A stretch of DNA of 64,000 nt from NCBI GenBank assembly GCA_964036045.1, contig OZ038385.1, positions 34,946,101 through 35,010,100 of the forward strand, in the 5' to 3' direction. The notes below the pieces were generated by a model. The model saw only the letters and a program-made list of their open reading frames with translations, did no database searches and had not been told where the DNA came from. Source of the DNA: Eutreptiella sp. 'Long Island Sound 2002'. Lineage: Eukaryota; Euglenozoa; Euglenophyceae; Eutreptiales; Eutreptiaceae. Shown here in pieces: positions 55,790 through 64,000 of the stretch. Each line of letters starts with the position of its first letter. Position 1 is the stretch's first letter. The position numbers were made by a program, and so were the translations under genes.

Positions 55790-57580
55790 CTGCAGGAGAG
55801 GGTGGGTTGCCAGTTCGCCCCTACCAAGCCCTCTGCCACTCTCTATGACCTGGTCTAAGCCCCTCAACGACCCACCGTGGTTGCTGCTGCCTTTCGGGGC
55901 TACAGCTACGAATCTGATTTGAAAATTGTTATCTATTGTTTTCGAAATGGCCCACATCGATTTGTGTCGATTGTTTTGTAATTTCATATCTTTTTTTTAG
56001 CTGTCCAGCTGGCATAACTATCTAAAATTGGGTACTAAAATCAATCTGTACACCCTCTTTTCAGCAAACTGTAGAAGATGGTCTCACATAATTCTGTGGT
56101 GTGTATGAACTGGTCAGAGGGTTGATTGCCACAACATTCTTTACCTGTTGCCTCTCAATGTCTAAATTAATTGAAGTTCTGCATCCTCCCTGGTTAGACC
56201 CTTGTCCACCCAATCAACTACTTCTTGGGCTGGCACCAGAGAACTCATGAATGGGTTGGCGCCTGTGGACGAGAGAAATCTCCAAGAACACTAGCCTAAC
56301 ACTAACACATGCATTAGACCATCAGCAAACGACTGATATGCACACCACAGCGCGGGAAGATGATTCAGATTCAATTCCTGACAACAGCACTGGTATATCT
56401 CCAGAAGAAGGACGCAGCAACGTGACATGAGCTACAGACTGTAGACCAGGTTTGACCAAGGTGCAAAACCATGGCTGTCAAATCTCTGCCCACGCTGCCG
56501 CCACCGTCCCACACCTGGGGACAGGCCACACTGACATACAAGCTTATTCTTCTTTTGTCGCTTTATGTCATTGCTGCTTTTTGCCACATTGCATGCTCAA
56601 ATGCGTGGTAAAGTGTACTGTGCTGGGGTGCCTGCAACTGCATCTTTTCTTCCACCCATTTCTGCATGTTGCTGTGTCCTGAATGCTTGCGACCCCACAG
56701 TTCGGATTTACCATGTCTTTGTCGTGGGTCACCCCTGTTACACATGTTTTCTGCCATCGCATGAGTACAGATAATCAACTTCCAGCCAATGTGTTGAGCT
56801 GTTCACCACAGACCCGGACCCATCCAGAAGGCACCAAGAATTGGCAGCAACCATACAGAAGATCCAGAAGCTACCAGCCATCAGCAGCGACCACCCAAAT
56901 ACCCCCAGCAAGACACCGAGAAGCAGCAGCAACCACCTGGGGCCCCCCAAGAAGGAACAAGAACCATCCAGGAGCCTGTAGAAACACCTGCCATCGTGGT
57001 TTGAGTCTGGAGACATCACAAAGGTGCCACACCCTGTGCACACTGTGCCACACTGCCCCCGCTTTCCTTTGCAAGAGGCTTCCAGCTGCAAATCATGGGT
57101 GGTGTATGCTACAGTGGGTTTTGGAGAGTCATAGAGGTTGGGACTGAGGTTGAAGTCCCCAAAGCACAAGCTTCAGGACCTGATCTCTTACTGCCTCGGG
57201 TGAATGAAGCCCAAAGTATCCAGAAGCTCGAGCAAACAAGGGGAATCGGAACCGGAGTCAGAGGCCGGGGCCAGTCTTGGTGTCACCCGAGAATTGTGCT
57301 CACTGTGACCGTCTACCCCTGCCACAACCCACTGCACCTCCCTCCACAACACTCTATGCCCCTCCACAGGCCTGCCACCATGCCCCACAATCCCCCACAT
57401 TCCTCCACACTCCTTCTCCCTCATTGCTGCCATGCTCATCCTCATCATCCCCATCTCATCTCCACAATGCTCGCCTGCCAGCAATCATCTACAGTAGGGC
57501 CCCAGCAGCCATCGCCCCAGCCCTACTACATTTGTCACACGTGGCCTGCGTGGTCTCTCCCTATCTTACACAACACACAC
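55790..57580. other. Probable intron with duplicated fragment
   Basis: Contains a degenerate ccagaag-caccag/gcagcaacca tandem stretch (about 56825-56990) and, at 57191-57310, the first copy of a fragment repeated at 57861-57955. No further exon certain. Confidence 0.45.
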
Positions 57581-57706
57581 CAACAGATCAATGCGTTCTT
57601 TCGACAGCTCTGCATGGGGAGGCGTCTGCGTGGCTTGTTCCAGAACAGCCTCTCGTTCTGGTGACCGGGGTGCACGGCGCCTCTGCAGTAGCTCTGCATG
57701 AGGATC
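57581..57706 (-). CDS. Exon of the large acidic-repeat gene
   Basis: 126-bp exon of 42 codons, in phase at both ends. Acceptor cgttgtctgcttcag and donor CTGTTG/GTGTGTG. It encodes DPHAELLQRRRAPRSPEREA, then VLEQATQTPP and AELSKERIDLL. Its last dozen residues resemble the end of the exon at 59003-59246 (AEASTERVDPL), including DNA identity across the donor (GATC-GTTG/GT-TGTG), suggesting an old exon duplication. Confidence 0.55.
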
Positions 57707-57860
57707 CTGAAGCAGACAACGGGGGCTGGTGAAGATTGCAGGGGGAGTAATGTGTCGAAGACAATTGTAGAAGGTGAGAGGGCGGAAGACGGGGGGGGCA
57801 CAAGAAAGCACAGCAAAGCAAAGCGCAGAGCAGCGTGTTGTGTGTACACAAAACACACAC

Positions 57861-57955
57861 TTACGGCCTCGGGTGAATGAAGTCTGAAGTATCCCAGAAG
57901 CTTGAGCAAGAAGGGGAAGCGGAACCGGAGTCAAGAATGGTGCTCACCGTTACCA
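57861..57955. repeat. Fragment duplicated at 57191-57310
   Basis: Both copies contain gcctcgggtgaatgaag, agtatc-cagaagct-gagcaa and cggaaccggagtca. On the minus strand each ends in a good donor-like sequence (GAGGCC/GTAAGTG here, GAGGCA/GTAAGAG in the other copy), so they may be decayed or optional exons flanking the 57581-57706 exon. Confidence 0.7.
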
Positions 57956-59002
57956 CGACGGACGTGTAGCGCGTGTGGAAGGGGCCACCGGAAGGCTGAC
58001 CTCTAAACCGGAGCTGTGCACCAGCATCTCTGATATGAGTTGTTCTTCTGGCCCCTTTTGTTGGCACACGGATAAAGGGAACGGAGTAGGGAGGAGAATC
58101 ACTGGAATAATTACTACACAGTGGCGGCAGCACGGGGGGGCACTGCAGTGCAGTTCTACACCCCAACCCTCGCGGTGTGGGCGGGGTCCGGAGGGGGGGG
58201 GGGGGGGTCGAAAATTTTTTCTCCATTTTGGGGGCATGTTTGAATTCCCCGTTTCATTCTGAGCATTTTGAATATACACAAGTGGGGGGAAATGGTTTTA
58301 CTACTCACAACAATTTGGTTTTACTACTCACAACAAATGAAAAACAGTACCGTATTCCAACAGATGTACCTCTGAATCAGCAAAGGCATCCTGGCCAGCA
58401 GAAGAAGACACGTGGCACGGCATTCCCTAACTCATTGTGAGCGTTTTGAATGAAAACAAGCGGGGGGGGAAATCAAGTGTGTTGCAAATTTTCCGGGCCC
58501 AAAAAAATTTTCCGGGTGCCGTTGGCGCCCAAGTTGCCAGTTCTGACCGGGTGCTAACTAGTGTGGGTTGGGGGGTCCAGATGGGGTGGGGGGGGGGGGG
58601 TGGGGGGGTGGGGGATCAGGCCTCACAGGTAAGTGCCCCCCATAGGCGGCGGGTCCACGGAAAATACACAGGGCGACCTTTCAACACCGGGCGATGGTCA
58701 CGGTCCAAAGCTTGTTGACGTTCCACGGGGTCCGACGTCCTGGCCTGGCCTCATTGGCCACAGTGCCTCTAGCACAGCCCGACACGTGCCACTGGCGTCC
58801 GCCACCGCACACATGATCCGCTGGCGCTGGGTCTTACCGAATCATGGAAGCAGTTGGTTCCTACTGACCTCGTGTGTGCAGGGGGGCGGGTATTACTGAG
58901 TGGGACAGAAGCGGGACGTCATGCCGGACGCTGATGGCGTGGCTGCACGGCTCTCAACATCCCACCGCAGCCCTCTCTACTTCTCCGCCGGGCCGCACAT
59001 AC
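57956..59002. other. Probable intron with short repeats
   Basis: ggttttactactcacaacaa occurs twice in tandem (58293-58340). tgagc.ttttgaat..a.acaag occurs at about 58259 and 58437. G-runs at 58190 and 58585. Confidence 0.5.
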
Positions 59003-59246
59003 CAACGGATCGACACGTTCTGTGGACGCCTCCGCCCTCGGGGGCGGCAGCAGGGCCTGTGACGTGGCCAGCTCCGGTGCAGGGGCCCGCAGATCGATGG
59101 CCCTTTGGGAGGACTCGGCGCCAGAGCCGTGGCGCAGACGTGCAGACAAGTCCGCAAGGGACTGGGCGGGGCCCTCCGCTGCGGGAGCGGCCGGCGCGAA
59201 AAGCGAGCCCTCGGAGAGCGCTCCGGTGCTGCTGGGCGATGGGGAT
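59003..59246 (-). CDS. Exon of the large acidic-repeat gene
   Basis: Donor GATCCGTTG/GTATGTG is strong. The acceptor is less certain; I chose ccctctcgccgcacag at 59247, giving a one-base start that fits the two-base end of 60497-60639. It encodes SPSPSSTGALSEGSLFAP, then AQSLADLSARLRHGSGAES, SQRAIDLRAPAPELA and EASTERVDPL. Openness continues upstream of the chosen acceptor. Ala/Ser/Pro-rich, no domain. Confidence 0.5.
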
Positions 59247-60496
59247 CTGTGCGGCGAGAGGGCGGCGGGAAGGTGTTTTCGTGAGGACCCGGGGCGGCGC
59301 TTGGGTGAGGGGGGGGGGGCGGGCGGCCTGCCTCCACATCGCATCGCATCTGAACCGGGCGCCACGCTCCAGAGGCCCGACCATTCGATAGGGCCTGTGG
59401 AGGAGGACTTTGCCCTGATCTCAATGCGTCAGGGGGTCCACTGAGGATTCGAATTTCAGAGCGGCAGGTGATGCGTGGCCATGACGAGTTTCAGGGACTG
59501 CGCTCGTGGGGGGGGGAATGGCGATCTTCTCTTCTCTTTGCTTTGTAGACGAGGGGGGGGGGGGGCACCCTCCCTGTGTGACCCCCTTGTGCGATCCAAT
59601 GATTCATGGGTCATGTCACGGCACCGTTGCTTGACCTGAGCCGGAACTGCCCAAAATACCGTTCGGGAAGAGGGCGTGACGGCGGGAAATTTGTGCAGAC
59701 AAAAAGACAAATCTGGAGGACAGCAGCAGAGCCGTCTCCAAATCGTTTTGGTGGCGGAGGGCGCAGTAGAGCGGGGGGGGGGGGGGGGTCAGAAAGGGGG
59801 TGGGGGGGGGGGGGGGGGCTGCACTCTGGGATATGCGGAGATGTGCGCTGCATTCGCCGCCAAAAAGGGGGTTTTAGCGCAGGGCTCTGTCCCGATGTGA
59901 TCGGTACGATCGTGTGCCGTTGGGCATCGGATGCGTTTGCGAGCTATTTCTGAGGGGGGGGGCGGGTCGATCGCCATTCCGCGTCGCGTGTCAGCGTGCG
60001 CACGGCGTGCACGCTCCGTGTCAGTCGGACCGGCCCCCGCAAGACGCAGGCGTTGTGGCGAAACTTGCCCATGCCCGCCTCGTGCGAGTCGCGGCTTTTA
60101 GCTCGACAACCCGCAACTTCCGATGCATTTTCCAAGTCCGGCGGAGCGGCTCGCGACCACCACGGCACATGCGGCGCACACACGCAGACGCCCGGGTCCG
60201 GGGGCGTTGTCCGTTCGTAGAGTAGTCCGGAGAAACCTCCGCGACACCGCACGTGGGCCGGCCCCGTCGCAGGCGCGTGCCGGGGGGGGGGCGGACCAGC
60301 GACGCGGACGGAGCTCCGAGGGTGTGCGCGGAACGGCTCGCATTCGCAGCGTTTGCAGAACGGCGCCCACTCGCCTGCGGGGCAGCAGGCCTCAGGCCAC
60401 CCCTCACCCCCCCACCCCCCGGGGCAGTAGCCTGGCCGCATTGGAATGACCGGGCGACCGAATGGCCGCGCCGCACGGCGGACTCGGCACACAAAC
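59247..60496. other. Probable intron
   Basis: GC-rich with G-runs at about 59550, 59772 and 59802. Long accidental open frames on both strands; no exon supported. Confidence 0.4.
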
Positions 60497-60639
60497 CTGG
60501 GCTTCCAGTCGGCCTCGGCGCGTGAGGCTCGCAGCTGCGCCCCGGGGCCCCGAGCAGGATCGCGGGGTTCACGTGGGCTCGTGGGTCTGGAACGTGGGGC
60601 AGCCGGACTTGAGGACGGCTGCACAGGCCTGCCGGCAAA
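60497..60639 (-). CDS. Candidate exon of the large acidic-repeat gene
   Basis: 143-bp exon with acceptor cccgtcgtctctgcag and donor AGCCCAG/GTTTGTG. In the phase required by its neighbours it encodes FAGRPVQPSSSPAAPRSRP, then Arg/Pro-rich sequence ending RASRAEADWKP. A second frame is also open, so the frame assignment rests on phase agreement. Confidence 0.45.
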
Positions 60640-60875
60640 CTGCAGAGACGACGGGCAGTGGCACAGCTGCAGCATTCGAGGGGCAAGGGGGTGTGCGTGT
60701 GCGTGGCCGCAAGGCAGGGCGGTCCGGGGGGAAGAAAAAAGAATTATAGCGACACACGCCCACTGAGAGAGCGAACGACAGTGGCTGTTGGTCAAGTGCC
60801 AGTGAGGCTGACCATCAGCCGCCGCCAGTCGGTTCAGAAGCGCGGCGGAAGTGCTTCAAGACTCCCCATGCTCAC
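60640..60875. other. Probable short intron
   Basis: Nothing recognised. Confidence 0.4.
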
Positions 60876-61070
60876 CGGCTGCCTCTGTTGCCGTTTCACG
60901 TGGTGTGGGGGACTGTGCGAAAGTCTTAGGTGAAGTGGTTGGCCTTGTCGTTGTTGGGGGTGGCTGATTGTGTTGAGGAGTAGGGCGCCATGCTTTACAG
61001 CCTTTGTATGCTCCCACTCCGATTCGCTGGTGTCGGCAACACGTGATCCACTTGGCTTTTGCCCATGTTG
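60876..61070 (-). CDS. Candidate exon of the large acidic-repeat gene
   Basis: 195 bp, in phase at both ends. Acceptor ttgtcttgccatatggacag and donor GCAGCCG/GTGAGC. It encodes QHGQKPSGSRVADTSESEWE, then a His/Gln/Pro-rich part ending HHVKRQQRQP. Because it is phase-neutral it can be included or skipped. Composition is only moderately coding-like. Confidence 0.38.
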
Positions 61071-62801
61071 CTGTCCATATGGCAAGACAAGGCAAGCACT
61101 CAGGTCTAAGGACAACAGAAGACCATCTCCTGAACTGTACACTTGCCTGAAACGAAAGAGACCAGATTGCTTTCAGGGCTGTAGGTCATGATGAACGAAA
61201 TAGGGCTACTCAGCAACCGGCCACCAGACCCACCCAGCCAGAGCACAATCATGAGAGGGGAAGGGTTCCGGATTTTCCCAGGCTGAGATACCCACCAACA
61301 CCACGTAGCATGGTTCATGCGCAGGGGGTTGCCACAAATAGATGTGTCCCTCCTACTCCTAGGGCCTCAGATGTCTGTATTAGGCCTGAGGTTCGAACCG
61401 TAATGTTCTCGGTGGCAGCGTATCGAAACCACCCCATGGTATCACTCGTAGCAGTTGGAGACTTAGGCCCAGCTCGGTCCTCCTGCAGCAAAACGACAAG
61501 CTCAATATCGTAAATGTGCTTGTTGCTCCTCAGAAATGGGCCTTGCACACAAGGTACTGCCAACACACCACACATAGCTCCTGCCCTCAAAGCCAAATCC
61601 ACCGCGTACCAAGACACATGCGCACGCGCATATGCCCTGCCACCTCATCCATCACTGGCCCATGCATCCTTCGGTGCTGATAGCCCCAAGGGGTGAGGCC
61701 AAGCTCGATTGGAAAATGGACTGGGCTAAGCAAAAGGGTGAATCAAACCCACAGTTCACCCAAGCAAAAGCGGCTATTGCAAAAATGGAAGGTACACCAG
61801 GTGGCGGCCCGCATTGGCAAGTGAGTTGGTGAGCAAGTGAGCATGCATGTCACCCACCACTGGAGGGTCTCAGCCATCGGACCTAACGGCACAGCACGCC
61901 TCGCAACCAGTCCCATAAGCCCTAATTGGCCACCCTGCAAAGGACCAACGGTGTAAATATTGTATTGCACCATCATGGGCATACTTACCATCACTCACGA
62001 TGCAAACCACCTGAGAAACCAGAGTGGCTCCAAGGGCCCTCAACACATGTTGTCAACTCCACTGTTTTACCTTTGCTCCTTCTCCCATATGGTGGCGGGG
62101 ATACTCTTGGGGTCTAAGCGTCGAAACCACACGCCATAACCTACGTAGTGTTCATTCTACATAAGAGCCTAAACCATGGGGCCTTTGCCGATACATGAGA
62201 GGTACAATGCACCGCAACACACAAACACGGGCTGTCAGCCACAAACAGGCCTTTGGCTTGTGATAAATGTCCTCATGGGAGGCATCACACGGGCAATGAT
62301 CAGGAATCCAGCAAAACTGGCGGCGCATCCCTATTGCAATCCTTTGCTAGCACCCCGAGACAGTGGTCAACTTGCCACATGGGCACCCCTGGTAGCACTT
62401 GCCTCTCCATACCCACCGGCACAAGCTTTCAAATGTGCTGCACCCCTCGGCTCGGGCTAGGGCGTCTCACTTGCTTGTTCAGGGTGCGAGTGGACCACTT
62501 GGGGAGGAGTTTGTCATTCCCCCTGGTACCGGCGCCTTTCATCTGTGGCGAAGCAACCATTGGCACCATGGAAGGCACACTGCGTGCATACAGATGCTGC
62601 TGCCCACACAGTAGATGCGCGACAGGTGATGACCCACATTTCAGATGGAGGCGCATCCGGTGCCCCGCCTTCATTTGTATGCCACCGTCATTGTGGTCGA
62701 CCTATGATTTGCACGGCCACGCAGTCGCCGGCGCCACACACTCACGTACTCACACGCACGGGTGCACGCCCCCACTCCCTCGCACGCACACACACACACA
62801 C
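61071..62801. other. Probable 1.7-kb intron
   Basis: No coding frame supported. A cacac microsatellite (62789-62801) sits exactly at the donor end of the next exon. Confidence 0.45.
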
Positions 62802-63111
62802 CTCTTCTGTAAACAGCTTCAACTCATAATCTTGCCTTTTTTCGTCCAAACGGCGCAGCAGCACCGAATACGGATTCTCGAATTGCGGGAAAAGGCCGGT
62901 GGCCCTCGTCGAGATCGGCACTGTGTCCCTGTCGGCGACGCTGAGCTGTTGCGCAAGAGCCACCAAGGGCTCCGTTGTGGCGCTGTGTGCGTGGGTGTAC
63001 GTAGGCACAGACGTCGATGTGGAGGGGACGTTCGTGATGCTGCAGCCGGGCGGACTGACACCTGCAGAACGTGCGTCGATGCCTTCGGGGGTGACGAAGG
63101 GCAGGTCGGTG
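62802..63111 (-). CDS. Most upstream recognised exon of the large acidic-repeat gene
   Basis: 310-bp exon with acceptor cttccccttccag and donor GAAGAG/GTGTGTG. It encodes TDLPFVTPEGIDARSAGVSP, a Ser/Thr stretch, EPLVALAQQLSVADRD, and a charged end likely to be helical (ENPYSVLLRRLDEKRQDYE then LKLFTEE). This end is the most conserved-looking part of the whole gene but matched no family I know. It begins with one base of a split codon, so at least one more exon lies to the right, possibly beyond 63.2 kb or outside the window. Confidence 0.55.
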
Positions 63112-64000
63112 CTGGAAGGGGAAGGGAGTTGCCAGGGGCAGGGGCGGGGGGCGGTGTTGGTGAAGCAAGATTTGGTGCGGGTTGGGGCTGAAGAGGGCCG
63201 TTGGACCGACGGGGGCCGGAGACGCTTGGTGACGGTGGGTTGAGGAGAGTTGTCAGGGGTTCAACAGGGGTACAGAGAAGGATTCAGGAATGGTGGGTGC
63301 TGTTGAGGGGCATTGAGGCTGATGTTAAGGTTGAAGCATCGGCGATCTGGAGACAACTTCCCAGGTACACAGGCTCACGGCTCTGATCACTCACCAGCCA
63401 AGTGCCAAGCACTAGCTCTATGCAGGCATTTTACTGCACCATGGCCCCCTGCGCCATGCCCCCCCCTCATGAGTACCCTTGCTGCAACCCAACTGTTTTA
63501 TGTCAGCTGAATGCAAAACAAAAGCATTTTTTGTTGTGGCAACACCAAATACACTTTCCTTCGATCCGGGGTAAGAAAAACAGTAGGGGGTGGGGTAGTA
63601 GCCTTTTCGTTTTTGTTCCCACAAAGGTAAGCCAACAACAGCGATTGAAGGAGGAAGTGAACCATGTAGCCCCCCTGCACGTGCTGGACACCCCGGGCCT
63701 GGCAAAGCAATGGACGAATGGCGTGTAGGGTGACTTGAAAGCGGCGTGGAGCCGTCATGAAGTAATGGCCTGGATGAATGCAACACGCTTGCACACTCCA
63801 CCACGTTTCCAGGCCAGAGGGGGTGGTCACCTGAACACGCTGTGGAGCAAAGTATGGGTATGCCCCTTGAATGAATCAAGAAAATTTAGACCCCACCAAA
63901 TTTGCCCCCCAGAAGAGGTGGTTGCTTGAAAGCACTGCGGTGGCATCCCCTGTGCAGAGCCACACCAAAAACGAGCTTTCATTCTGGCCATGCATCCCTG
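63112..64000. other. Upstream intron or 5' flank; no gene seen
   Basis: No further exon could be defined. The true start of the large gene was not found. Confidence 0.4.

Noticed and set aside
60021-60686. Long minus-strand open frames of 221 and 283 codons around 60 kb as single genes
   Set aside because: They run through G-runs and lack an ATG-led coding character. Only the 60497-60639 part has splice borders and fitting phase.

Overview
The window looks like nuclear DNA of a eukaryote, most plausibly a repeat-rich unicellular alga or other protist. The evidence is GC-rich coding sequence interrupted by GT-AG introns, an F-box plus SMI1/KNR4-type protein, an LTR retrotransposon, a terminal-inverted-repeat element, tRNA-like SINE heads, and many minisatellites and long poly-G/poly-C runs. 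No bacterial operon structure, rRNA gene or convincing functional tRNA was seen. The species cannot be named from the sequence alone.

Layout. Positions 1-6643 are an uninterrupted array of about 93 copies of a 71-bp GC-rich satellite that runs off the left edge. A structured GC-rich segment follows, to about 7510. From 7.8 to 20.9 kb is mobile-element territory. It holds a pair of diverged dispersed repeats (7.8 and 19.0 kb), a trio of 14-16 bp palindromes (8.74-8.92 kb), a 1.18-kb element with 212-bp inverted termini (9224-10399), and a complete LTR element (10917-18225). The LTR element has 525-bp LTRs, a 5-bp target duplication and an internal 2.93-kb tandem duplication. From 20.4 to 33.9 kb there are several minisatellites, five copies of a G-rich dispersed element, an intact F-box/KNR4 gene on the minus strand (24353-25306) and two doubtful small ORFs.

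From about 34 kb to at least 63.1 kb the minus strand appears to carry one very large intron-rich gene, read from right to left. I could define candidate exons at 62802-63111, 60876-61070, 60497-60639, 59003-59246, 57581-57706, 55239-55789, 52739-53068, 41316-49115, 38524-38606, 37322-37427 and 36083-36144, plus a terminal exon at 33998-34334. All have splice-site-like borders, and consecutive exons from 63.1 kb down to 36.1 kb have compatible reading phases. The link from 36.1 kb to the terminal exon is not closed. The 7.8-kb central exon encodes about 2600 residues of an acidic, disordered repeat protein. It has about 19 copies of a two-part module: a basic RSKALA block running into FDDSDEEE, then DSGDEFDFD. 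The terminal exon ends with a last echo of the same module. The N-terminal exons are Ser/Pro/Thr/Ala-rich. No known domain was recognised, and the function is unknown.

The introns of this gene hold most of the remaining simple repeats and duplicated fragments. Exon borders, the gene's unity and all dispersed-repeat relations were judged by eye and need transcript or alignment support.
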